In this document: piece by piece, positions 8,815 to 18,600 of the stretch
How positions within the stretch are numbered: position 1 is the stretch's first letter
Layout of the letters: each line of letters starts with the position of its first letter
From: Zelonia costaricensis
Lineage: Eukaryota > Euglenozoa > Kinetoplastea > Trypanosomatida > Trypanosomatidae
Reading direction: 5' to 3'
Assembly (NCBI GenBank): GCA_030849075.1
Contig: JASAOO010003139.1
Coordinates: 1-24,684 of the forward strand
Length of the DNA stretch: 24,684 nucleotides
Position numbers and translations under genes: made by a program
Notes under the pieces: model-generated
Told to the model about the DNA's origin: nothing
Seen by the model: the letters and a program-made list of their open reading frames with translations, nothing else
Databases searched by the model: none

Positions 8815-11800
8815 TCACGCGTCTCGCACGTCGCCCGCCACGACGTCCTCGGCAGCCACCTCGCGCTCCTCCCGCTGCAACAGCGACCACGCGGACGGCG
8901 CCGACACGGTCGGGCGGCGGCCATCGATAGCCTTCGCAGCCCCACTGCGGCTGCGCCACGCGCTGCTCCCGCTCTCGTCTTTGTCGCTCTCGGTGCTGCT
9001 CACCGACTCGATATCGTGCACGTAAGGGCGGCGACACCGCAGCGGGCACGCACCGTGCGCGTACACGTCGGCCATCGCGTTGAGGGAGCTGGCGTACGCG
9101 GCGATGGTGTGATTAGTCAGGGCAAAGCCGCGTCCGCGTGTGGGGCGGAACATGCGCTCGATGTACATGGGCTTGCAGATGTAGTTGCCGTGCCGGTCCA
9201 CGTTGACCTGCACCCCGACGTGGTGGCCGCCAAAGAAGTTGAAGCCAGACACGGCGTCGCTCTCATTCACCACCCGGAACGTGCACGGAATCGCGCGGTT
9301 GTAGTATTGCTTGAAGACGGAGTTGCCGATGCGCGGCTGGCCGAAGGTGTACACGACGAGGTCTGGCTCGGGGTAGCGGGTGAGCAGCAGCATGCGGCGC
9401 AACGTGTAGGCGCAGAGGGAGGCCAAGGCGCCACCGAGGCTGTGGCCCGTCACGTAGATGCGCAGGAACCCGCCGCCGCTCTCGCCGTGCGATCGGCCTA
9501 GCTGCGTGTCTGCGCTACCACGCTGGTGGGCCGGCAGCGTCCACAAAGACGTGAAGGGCACGGAGGTGCGGAACGTGTCGTGCTCCACGAGCGTCGAAGA
9601 GGCACCGGCACCGCCTGCCTCTGCCGCCGCGTTGCCGCCTGCCTCACCGGCGTCGACGCACTGGCGGCGCAGCTCCGTCAGCACCACGTCCATGACCCGC
9701 TCCTTCAGCGACATCCACAGCTCCAGAAAGCCGCTGTGCACGGCGGCGCGGGTGGACAGAGTCGGTGTCTCCATCTCCTTCCACGTGCGCTGGCGAAACC
9801 GCATGTCCTCCATCGCGTTGGCGACGTTGTCGGTCCCGCGGAACGCGATGACGAGGCGTGGCGTCTTGCCCACGTGCACCGGGCACGCCCCCGAGACGTC
9901 CATGCGGGCGACGACCACCTGCACCCCACGCGTCTCCAGCACGGCGATGCGGTGGTAGCCGTACTGCTCCACGTTCATGGGCGGCAGCCCGTCGGCCCCC
10001 GGCGGCGGGGCAGGGCTCGTGACACCCGCGGCCGTCGACCCCGCCTCGGCACCGCTGGGCCCGCCCGGGACCACAGCGGCTGCGCGGTCGGGTGAAGCGA
10101 AGAAGCGCCGCCAGCTGCCGGCCCGCTGAGGCGTGCCCTGCGTCGGCGCTGGCGCCGAAGAAGCCGTACCTGCAGCGGGGATGGGCGACGCGCGCTGCTG
10201 CGGTGAAGGTGGAGGGGGCGTCGTGGCCGGCGTGGGGTGGCGGCTGGGCCGCAGCAGCGGCGCCGCCTCGTCCTCCTCCCCTTCGGTGGCGGACACCGCC
10301 TCCGTCGTGACGATGTCCGTGTCGGGGGCTGCGCCTCCGCGGCTGCTCCTGCCCTCCCCCTCCGCGTCGTGCTCTGACAGCGGCTCGTGGTGCGGAGACG
10401 GCTTGAAGCAGAGCCCGAGCAGGGTCACGGCGACCCGCTCCACGAAACCCAGCGCGGCGCGCGGCACCTCGGTCGCGTCCACCTGGAAGCCGGTTCGAAT
10501 GAACTCATCGCCGCGACTCTCCTGCACGGCGTACGCCTCGCAGGACAGGTTCAGGCAGTCCATCGCCGTCTCGAGGTTGAAGAAGACGAAGTGCTGCCGT
10601 GCGCGCTGCCGCAGCAGCACCCGCAGCGGCCGGTCCACGCACGTCTCGGCGAGAAAGTCGATGAACGTCGCCGTGCCGTTCACAAGGCGGTGCTCCGCGC
10701 CGTGCAGGGCGTCGAGCATGCGGCTCGAAACCCGGCTGAGTACCCGCCGCGAGCCCTGCTGCTCGTGACTCTGCGAGGCGAGGAAGCTGAACCCGGCGAG
10801 TGCGGCGGGGTCGACGGGCACGCCGTCGTGCGACACGAGTGGCTGCGGAAGCGCCGGAAGCTCACCGACTTCGGGGCCGCCGCCTGATATGCCATCGCAG
10901 CCGGCCACCAGACCCGTGTCATCGCGCTCGGCGCACCGAATGCCCTCGCCGTGCGCGCCCCCGCTGTCACGCGGCATGGCTGACGGTGCGCACCTCTCTG
11001 CCGAGCACGGCGGGGTCACCTCAGCGTCCCCCACGCGCTCCGCCGCCCCGCTTTCGCTCTTCTCCCGCCTGTCCGCCTTCACCGCCGAGGCCGCGTCTCC
11101 CCGCCCTCCCTCGTCGTCGGCGCTGTCGTGCGTCATCACGGCGAGCCGCTCCGAGGAGGACGTGGAGGGGTGCGTGGTGATGGTGGAGAGACTGCGGCGG
11201 CGGCCATCCATCCCCAGCGGGCGCTGGAGCACCTCCTCCGTGGGGCTCGGCACGGCGCTGTCGTTTGTGCCTGCGCCGCGTCCCGCAGGCGGCGGCCCGG
11301 CCGTGCCGGCTGAGGTGCTCCGCTGCCGCGAGCTGCCGGCCGCGTCGCTCTCCTGCGCACCGTGCCCAGATGCGGCATCAGTGCCAGGCACACCGCCGCT
11401 GCCCCGGCCCTCCAGCCAGTTCAGGACGGTCCTCGACACACCCGACCTTGCCATTCGCGCCGCCTCATCGCCGGCGCCTGCGGCGTCTCGCGCCGCCTTG
11501 CTCCTCCTGCTCCTTGCCTTCTTGGCTGCCTTCTTCTCCAGCTTGGCCTGTGCCTTGGCTTTCTTGCGCTTGTGCTTGGCCAGCTGGTAGGCGACCTGCA
11601 CCTCGTAGAACAGACGTTCCTCCGCTTCGCTGAAGAAGACGTACAGGCTGCCGCCGTGCCAGTCGAGCCAGCGGTACCACCGCGTCGACCAGCCCACACG
11701 CTTCCACTGCGGGTCGTTGGGTCGCAGCGGGATCTGCAGGGAGGGCTGCGTGGTGGTGTACACGTACGTCATGTGGTTCACCAAGCTGTTGAGCACCAGC

Positions 11801-14091
11801 ACGTGGGAGAGCTGAATGAGGGGCTGGTAGTAGATAACGCCCAGCAGCTGCGCGTAGAGGGCGTCGAGGAGGGCCACCTGGACGACGCTGTAGATGCCAC
11901 CGGTGAAGTACATGAAGATCATGATGCGGCAGGCGAGCTGCTGGGGCCGCGTGGACAGGTAAGGGTGGCAGGCGAGGTTGCGGCGCAGCCAGTATAGCCC
12001 AACGCCGCTCGACAGAATGCCGAACAGCAGCAGATAGCCGATGCCAGCGGAGAGCCGCAGGCACGTGGAGCTGCTGCAGGTGAGCTCCGTCCCGCCGACA
12101 CCCTCCTCCTCGAGTACGCAGTGCGCCACGTCGAGCACCGTGACGGTGACCAGGAATGCCGTCAGCAGCACCCGCGCGCGGGAGCGGGCGAGTCGGGAGC
12201 TGGGAACCGACGACGCGCCCGCCTCCACGGCACGGCCTTCCATCGACGCCTCTGCCGTACTCGCGTCCGCGTCCACGGCGTAGGCGGGGGACTGCCAGCG
12301 AAACGAGCCCGCGATGACGCTCCAGATGTAGCACACAATGAGGGCCACAAAGTACGTCGGCACGTGGAACTCGACGTAGTACAGCACGAGCCGAAACACG
12401 CGGTGCACCAGCATAGGGGCTGCCCTGCCGCCGCGCCGGGTACTCCCACCTGCGTAGATGCACCACCAGTACAGGGGGTTGAGGTAGAAGAGCAGCCCCA
12501 CCTGCGCGGCCAGCGTCCACTTCTGCTCATAGCGCAGCCGCTGGGCGTGGCGACCGCGGTACACGAAGCGCAGCACCGAGACGAGCGTGACAAGCAGAAA
12601 AACGTAGCGGAAGATGAGGGTGCCGAGGGTGTAGTTCGCGCGCTGATACATGACCCCCACCCCACTCGCGAGCGTCGCCGCCCTGGACGAGACACCCGGC
12701 GCAGCGAAGTCCGCCGCGGCACCCCACACATCGTCCTCGGTCAGCCCTACCGCGCCGCGCGCCCCCACCAACGCGCCGTGCACGGTGGCCTCGGCGAGCT
12801 CGGCATCCACGTCGATGAGTGTCACGGTCAGCCGGCTGCTGTTGCCCGGGATGACAACACTCGATGGCAGGATGATGTTTCCGCACCGCGGCTTATCGCG
12901 CCAGCACGTCACAGAGGCGCGGTACGTGTACGTGTACGCCGACGCATTCTGCCCGTCGGAGCCGTGACTGCTGCTGCTGCTGGGGCTGCTGGGGCTGCTG
13001 CTGCTGCTGCTGCTGGACGTGTTGGTGTCCGGCATCACCGAAATCTCCTCCAGGGCAACCAGCACGTCGTACACACGCTGGTCCGCTCCCGGCATCGGCG
13101 GTGTGGCGGCAGCGGCTAGCGGGGAGGCCAGGCTGACGAATACGTGGAGGAAGCGGTTCAGCTGGTGGTCCAGCACCCCGCTCAGCGCGTCCGCGGTCCA
13201 GCGCAGCTTGTACACCCGCCGTAGGGGCGGCATGGTCGGCCGCGGAGACGGTGACGAGCGCGCTGTCGGGGCGCTCGCTGAGTTTGAGCTCAGCCGACGC
13301 GCAGCAGCGCTTGTGTCTGAAGAAGTAGTCGCCTCTGGGCACGGTGCAAACACACTCGATGGGGTTGCACTCGCACGCAGAACTTGCGACGAGAGGACGC
13401 GCGGCGTGGCAGCAGACGCGGTGTGCTTAGTTGCCGCACACGCATCGCCGCGAGACTGCGCGTCCCGCGCCGAATCGGGTGGGGGCCACGCCACAAGGCC
13501 GTACCTCGATGCGTCGGCACCCCTGGTCGAGCGGCTGGCGCTTCCCATCGTGTGGCGCTGACGCGCCGCCGTCACCGCAGCATCCTCTGTGCGAACCCAG
13601 TACGCCTCCCAGCTCAGGCACGCGCTGCTGTTCCACTGCTCCATGTGGTAGGCCGACACCTCAGCAGCTGCACCGCAGAAGTTGCGGCTGCACCACTGCA
13701 GCTGCACGTTCGACTCGACAATCAGCGCGGCGATCAGCACGGCATACCAGAGGTACAGGAACACGCGGCTGGATCGAGACGACATTGTTTCCACCTGCAG
13801 CTCCACCGGTACCGCCTCCGGTGGTGGAGCGTAGTAGGAAAGCCCAGCTGGAAGGAGTGGCGACGCGTTCTCGTTCCACCCACGCGAAGCCGCCCCCGCC
13901 GCGTCCGTCGCGGTCGCCGTCGCAGGGCTGCCGCGGACATCCCCGCCGCCGTTGACCGAGGCGTCGAGTGCGGAGTCGCCGTGAGCGAGGAAGCCGCGGC
14001 GCTGCAGCCGTCGCGCCAGCATGGGCGACGACGACGGCGACATGTCGTCCTCCACAAAGCCCACCCGCGCCGGTGACGCCGCCGTCGTCAT
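8815..14091 (-). CDS. Multi-pass membrane protein with C-terminal class 3 (DAG-lipase-like) lipase domain
   Basis: Encodes 1758 residues; the start is the only early ATG, since the frame opens upstream without one. A first hydrophobic segment (about 109-127) is followed by a roughly 360-residue Cys-containing, Ser-rich region (Cys 134, 139, 158, 396, 403) and seven more hydrophobic segments (about 490-509, 528-548, 573-594, 640-658, 682-700, 720-743, 748-775). A polybasic stretch follows at 839-867, then low-complexity linkers. The lipase domain (about 1375-1670) has the oxyanion strand VIAFRGT (1414-1420), nucleophile elbow TGHSLGG with S1551, a likely catalytic Asp in NESDAV (D1612) and a likely His in NHTIAAY (H1661), so it should be an active serine hydrolase on diacylglycerol or another lipid. 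DAG lipases have four TM segments; this one has more. Substrate and membrane location are unknown. Confidence 0.93.
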   Translation of the reverse strand: MTTAASPARVGFVEDDMSPSSSPMLARRLQRRGFLAHGDSALDASVNGGGDVRGSPATATATDAAGAASRGWNENASPLLPAGLSYYAPPPEAVPVELQVETMSSRSSRVFLYLWYAVLIAALIVESNVQLQWCSRNFCGAAAEVSAYHMEQWNSSACLSWEAYWVRTEDAAVTAARQRHTMGSASRSTRGADASRYGLVAWPPPDSARDAQSRGDACAATKHTASAATPRVLSSQVLRASATPSSVFAPCPEATTSSDTSAAARRLSSNSASAPTARSSPSPRPTMPPLRRVYKLRWTADALSGVLDHQLNRFLHVFVSLASPLAAAATPPMPGADQRVYDVLVALEEISVMPDTNTSSSSSSSSPSSPSSSSSHGSDGQNASAYTYTYRASVTCWRDKPRCGNIILPSSVVIPGNSSRLTVTLIDVDAELAEATVHGALVGARGAVGLTEDDVWGAAADFAAPGVSSRAATLASGVGVMYQRANYTLGTLIFRYVFLLVTLVSVLRFVYRGRHAQRLRYEQKWTLAAQVGLLFYLNPLYWWCIYAGGSTRRGGRAAPMLVHRVFRLVLYYVEFHVPTYFVALIVCYIWSVIAGSFRWQSPAYAVDADASTAEASMEGRAVEAGASSVPSSRLARSRARVLLTAFLVTVTVLDVAHCVLEEEGVGGTELTCSSSTCLRLSAGIGYLLLFGILSSGVGLYWLRRNLACHPYLSTRPQQLACRIMIFMYFTGGIYSVVQVALLDALYAQLLGVIYYQPLIQLSHVLVLNSLVNHMTYVYTTTQPSLQIPLRPNDPQWKRVGWSTRWYRWLDWHGGSLYVFFSEAEERLFYEVQVAYQLAKHKRKKAKAQAKLEKKAAKKARSRRSKAARDAAGAGDEAARMARSGVSRTVLNWLEGRGSGGVPGTDAASGHGAQESDAAGSSRQRSTSAGTAGPPPAGRGAGTNDSAVPSPTEEVLQRPLGMDGRRRSLSTITTHPSTSSSERLAVMTHDSADDEGGRGDAASAVKADRREKSESGAAERVGDAEVTPPCSAERCAPSAMPRDSGGAHGEGIRCAERDDTGLVAGCDGISGGGPEVGELPALPQPLVSHDGVPVDPAALAGFSFLASQSHEQQGSRRVLSRVSSRMLDALHGAEHRLVNGTATFIDFLAETCVDRPLRVLLRQRARQHFVFFNLETAMDCLNLSCEAYAVQESRGDEFIRTGFQVDATEVPRAALGFVERVAVTLLGLCFKPSPHHEPLSEHDAEGEGRSSRGGAAPDTDIVTTEAVSATEGEEDEAAPLLRPSRHPTPATTPPPPSPQQRASPIPAAGTASSAPAPTQGTPQRAGSWRRFFASPDRAAAVVPGGPSGAEAGSTAAGVTSPAPPPGADGLPPMNVEQYGYHRIAVLETRGVQVVVARMDVSGACPVHVGKTPRLVIAFRGTDNVANAMEDMRFRQRTWKEMETPTLSTRAAVHSGFLELWMSLKERVMDVVLTELRRQCVDAGEAGGNAAAEAGGAGASSTLVEHDTFRTSVPFTSLWTLPAHQRGSADTQLGRSHGESGGGFLRIYVTGHSLGGALASLCAYTLRRMLLLTRYPEPDLVVYTFGQPRIGNSVFKQYYNRAIPCTFRVVNESDAVSGFNFFGGHHVGVQVNVDRHGNYICKPMYIERMFRPTRGRGFALTNHTIAAYASSLNAMADVYAHGACPLRCRRPYVHDIESVSSTESDKDESGSSAWRSRSGAAKAIDGRRPTVSAPSAWSLLQREEREVAAEDVVAGDVRDA
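12968..13016. repeat. CTG-rich triplet repeat coding for polyserine in the lipase gene
   Basis: Near-perfect CTG units on the plus strand are read as AGC serine codons on the minus strand. They give a Ser/Pro run at about residues 359-375 inside the proposed lumenal domain, a site likely to vary in length between strains. Confidence 0.85.
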
Positions 14092-14180
14092 GAAAGCGTG
14101 AGCGCGTTGCCTGCGATTGCGAGTGCGTGCGTGTGTGTCTGCGTATAAGCGAGAGCGCCGCACCGAGAAGCCTGCAGCGG

Positions 14181-14226
14181 CTGCGTGGAAGAGCAAGCGG
14201 ACGAGCACAGAGGGACAGGGGGGATG
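14181..14226 (-). promoter_or_regulatory. Candidate polypyrimidine tract and spliced-leader acceptor for the lipase gene
   Basis: A C/T-rich tract on the minus strand, opposite about 14187-14226, ends in CACGCAG with the AG at 14182-14181. It would leave a 5' UTR of about 90 bases without an upstream ATG. Other AG dinucleotides lie nearby, so the exact site is uncertain. Confidence 0.4.
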
Positions 14227-14940
14227 CGACGGGACTGACGGCAAGCAGTCGCACGGTGCGCAGGCCGATGGAACTCACAGCGGCTCACAACCCAACGTGT
14301 GGGGAGCCGGCCTCCTCCCTCCGCCCCCTCTCCCCCCCCCTTCCCCTGAGGGCGTGTGTTGGGCCGATGGGTGTGTGTTCCCGTGGGTGAAGCAGCTTCG
14401 TGTGCTTCTCTTCGATGTGCTTCCACCACCACTACCACGACGTCGTTGATGTGGTTTGTTTCTTAGAAGGCGACTTAAGCACACCGCAGTCACGCCGCCA
14501 CGATGGGGGCTCGCACGGGGGAGAGGGAGCAGCGGCGGCGCAACTGCCGAGGCAGCCACCAGAATGAGGAGTTGCCGTCCGCGATGTGAGTGCGGAGGGT
14601 GGAAACCGAAGCAGGCGAGGAGAGACGAGATGTGAGACCCTGTGTACGTGTACGCGTGTGTGTGTGTGTGCAATACAGGAAGATGGAGCAGCAACGTCCG
14701 CGACCGCTGGAGGCAACCACCAAAGGGTGGAAAGCCGCCAGAAGAAGACGCGTGAAGGGGATCAAGATGAGCGCAACGAAGGCACGAGGCACAAAGACGA
14801 CGAAGAAGGGCCAAGAAAGAAGAGGGAAGAAACGCAGAAGCGGAATAGGACGGGGCAGGTAGAAAGGGGGGGACGCACGCACACACACAGTCAGAGCACG
14901 TGTTTAGTGGCGTCTAGGAACCTGCGCCTGTGTGCGTGGG

Positions 14941-14968
14941 TGTAAGTGTGTGGGTGTAAGTGTGTGGG
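14941..14968. repeat. 14-base tandem duplication
   Basis: The unit TGTAAGTGTGTGGG occurs twice in perfect tandem, with a degenerate TG-rich flank on both sides. It probably arose by slippage. Confidence 0.85.
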
Positions 14969-15681
14969 TGAGTCGGTGAGGGTTGGTGTCCACACCGATC
15001 AGAAGGTCCGCTGAGGAACGGTGCAGATGAAGAGCACGCGGAGGGGAAGGGATCGACGCGGGAGAGCAACACCGGCAGCAGCCGGTGACACAATGCAGTA
15101 CTGCAGACGCGCGCGTGCTTTGACGTTCGTGTAATCTGCATAAGGTTGTTGCGGAACAAGAGAAGGAATGAGTTGAGGGAGGGAGAGGCGGGGGAGGAGA
15201 GAGGGATGTCAGCGAGCCTCCGTGCAACGGTCGATGGAGAGAGGAGGAGCCATTGGAAGTGGAACACGAGCGCACTCTCCGCGCGGTAGGCCGCGGTGCA
15301 GTACGCCAAGGAACGAGAGAGACAGGGAGGCGTGGGTACGTCATCGAGTCCTCAGGTGCATCTCGCATAGCCGTCTCGTGTGAAGCTTCATCTCACGAGG
15401 CATACACACACACACACACGCATGGCAGTAACGACCGCCGAGTAGAGTTTGCACTCCCGCAAACCAATACCTCTCCTCTCTAGTTTGTCTGTGTGTGGGG
15501 GGAGGGGGGGTCGTCTTGTCTCGATTGTGCCCCGTGCACGCCAGCGCGGAAGCGCGAACACAAAAGTGGATTGATGTGACACTGCTCGCGGCTCCGTCGC
15601 AGCCACAGGGGGGAAGTGAAAGAGGAGGCCGTGAAAGAGGTGCCGAAGAACTTGGCGTCCCCACCTCCCCGGTGCACTGGC

Positions 15682-18600
15682 TCACACATCGATGACGTCG
15701 CTCTCGTAGCCGTAGCTGCAGTACCCGTTGTCATCACTGTCCTCTTCCTCGTCGCCGTAGTCAGCGCCTTCGAGATAAGCCGCGGCCTCCGTGAGCTCGT
15801 CCGCCTCGTCGACGGGTGACCCGAAGCCGTCGCGTAGCAGGCCGCTGTCCTCTGTAGCTCTCGACAGCCCTGGCCGACTCGCCGTGCCACGGGCATCACC
15901 GGGGCTGCCGCGGTGCATCGCTTGGTCGCTCGCAGAGGCGGCTGGCACGCTGCGGACGACGCCACTCGCGAGTCGCGGCCGGCCCGATGAGGGCGCCATC
16001 GGCGGCTTCGACAGCGTTGCCGGCATCGCGAGGCGCGCACGCGGGGACTGCGGCCTCGCTGCGGAGGGGTCCACAAACCGACCTGCAGGCGTCCCCGTAG
16101 CGACGCCGCCGTCGGCTGTGCCACCTGCCCCAGCGGCGAGGTTGCGCACGACATGCAGAGGGCCGCGGACTCGCACATCGGTGGATGCGCTGGCGTCCGT
16201 GGAAGCCTCGCTCATGCGGCCGCTCGACTGCGACGCGGCGGTGGTGTCGGTGCGCCGCCCCAGTGCGCGACCCTCTTCGCGGTCGGCGCGACTGGAGCTG
16301 CAGCTGCTGCCGTCCGCGTCGTAAGGCTGTGTGCTCGTGCTCCCCCAGCGCTGCGTAGTCTGGGCCGCGTCGAAGACGCCCTTGACGGCCACCAGGTCCG
16401 ACATCTCCGCGTTCGGCTCCATCGCAGACTCCTCCGCTTCGCTCTCCCCCGCGACCGTGTGCTCCAGCGACTCGCGCCGTTGCAGCACGCGCTGGCGGTG
16501 GTACGTCTCCAGGAGCCCCTCCGCCGCCTCCTCCTCCACCGCGTCCTCCGTCACGTCCCGTGTGCGGTGTGCCCCGCCACCACGGTCGTCGCGGACCTCA
16601 CCACGGGCTGCCTCGTCGTGCAGGTGTCGACTGTGCAGCAGCGATGACACAGAAACCGTCGAGGCGCCACGGGACGACGGCTCCTGCGTGGCGCGGTGCT
16701 GCTGCTGCGCGTGCCCAGGGCCCTCGACGGCCTCATCGGCGTCGCTCATGCGTGCGGAGAAGGAGGACAGCGCAGATGGGTGCTGACCCCGCTGCGCCCG
16801 CACCTGCGGCCCATCGCCCGTCGATGTCGGCGGCAGCGGCAGCGGTGGCGGCGGCGTGGAGGCGGCGGAGAGGCTTGAGAAGACGTCGAAGTCGTCGAGG
16901 CTGACGAGGGGGGCCGGAAACGGGGCGTAGGCGCCGGGCAGCCGAGCTGGTGTCGGGTGTGGCGCAACCTTCTCGTCCACGGTGCTTTCACCACCCTCGC
17001 TGCCACGGACAGTCTTCTCGCTCGTCTGCTCGTGGGCCGCTGTGGCTGTGGTGGTGGTGCTGCGCGCGGCGCGGTTCGTGGCACGCATGACTGCGTTGCT
17101 GCGGAGGCCCAAGTCCGGCGCACCCCCCTCCTGCGACTTCGTCGACGACGACGAGGCTGATGGGACGGGGACGCCGCCGACGGCAGAGGCGGCACGGTCG
17201 ACAGGGCAATCACGCGGCACAGCACCGGTGTCGGCACCCGTGGCGGCCGCGTCTGGCGAGAGCTCGCGGAGTCGCCTCCACGACGGAGGGGCGTCGTCGG
17301 GTGGCAGCGTGTCGCCAGCGAGGTGCACCTCCGCGTTCACTGCATCGTCGAGCGAGTCGGCCCCCACCTCCTCCTCCCCCTCCACCGTTACCGTTGGGTA
17401 GGGGAGGGCCAGCTCCGAGAACAGCGTCGACACCCTCGGCACGTCGCCGTCGTACGGCGAGGCCTCTGCAGCGGCGACCGCCGCCGCGTTGATCGAACGC
17501 GCCAGCGGGGTCCGCTCCATCGAGGCGAAGGAATCCATAAATGGGTTGCCCGTGCTGTTCGACGCGGAGGAGCTGAACATCTGCTGGAGCACCGCGACGA
17601 CAGGTGCAGCGGCGTTGGAGGCCCCGCTGCCGCCGCCGCCGCTCCGCTCGCCCAGCTCTGCAGGCCGCCGCTGGTGCGGTGGGTACGGCGGAGAGGGCAC
17701 GTCGAGCGAGCTGGAGGACTGGAGGAGGCCAGACTGGCTTGCGGCAGAGCTCCGCCGTCGCAGTCGCACGACCGGCTCGTCGAGGCTGACCTCGCCCGCC
17801 GAGTCGCGCGTCATGCGGCGTTGCGCACTGGGGGCGGAAGCCAAACCGGCGTCTGCGCTCTCAGCGGTTGGCTCCTCTGCCACCGGCGAGTCTTCGCCCT
17901 CGTCATCCGCGGTCGTCATTGTTGCCGTCGACGGACGCCCGCGCCGCAGCACGCCCTCGGCGTAGTCCTCCGCCACCCAGTCGAAGTCCGATCCTGCGCC
18001 GGCCCCGCTCTCCACCGAGGCCGCCGTCGGCGTGCGCCTCGCCTGCGCCGAGGCGGACGTGAGGCTCTGGCTCAGCACAGAGGAGGCCGCGATGCCGGGC
18101 TCGCGGCGCAGTCCACGCGGATGCTGCTGCTCCTGCGACGTGCCGAGGTGGACGCTGCCCCCGCTCTCGACCCCGTCGCTGCACGCCCCGCTGCTGGCAC
18201 ACACGTGCTCGTCAGCGCTGCGTGGTTGACCACCCAGCAGCGTGCTGCGCAGAAGCGAGGGCGCCGGAGGCGAGCGTGTGCGAGTTGGGCCCTCCTCCTC
18301 GTGCATCAGTGTCACACGTGCGTCGTGAGTCGCCGGAGCGCGTGGTGCCGCTGATGCTGCCGCGCTGCTTGCACTGAAGACCGTGAGCGGGGGCGACTCC
18401 GCAAAGGACTGTAGGCGCGGCGACAGCCACGAAGGCGTTTTCTCGGCTGTGGACTCCGGCGCCTCCTCCTGGTGGCGGCCAGTCGCAGTTGCAGCGTGGT
18501 GTAGGCAGCAGTCGTCGTGTGACGGGGATCGCCCGGTGGCCAGCGGTGGGCTCCGCCGCATGCCGCGCTGCGCCAGCGAAGGCGTCGCCGGAGTCATCGG

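Larger units (their letters stand above)
14092..15681. other. Intergenic region between the lipase gene and the large hypothetical gene
   Basis: Leader region of the lipase gene and 3' UTR of the large gene on the minus strand. It holds purine-rich blocks (for example 14735-14870), short TG and CA microsatellites (14659-14670, 15403-15420) and a 14-base tandem duplication. No supported gene is seen on either strand. Confidence 0.7.

Noticed and set aside
10485..10500. tRNA-like GGTTCGAAT string
   Set aside because: It lies inside the lipase coding frame with no cloverleaf flanks.
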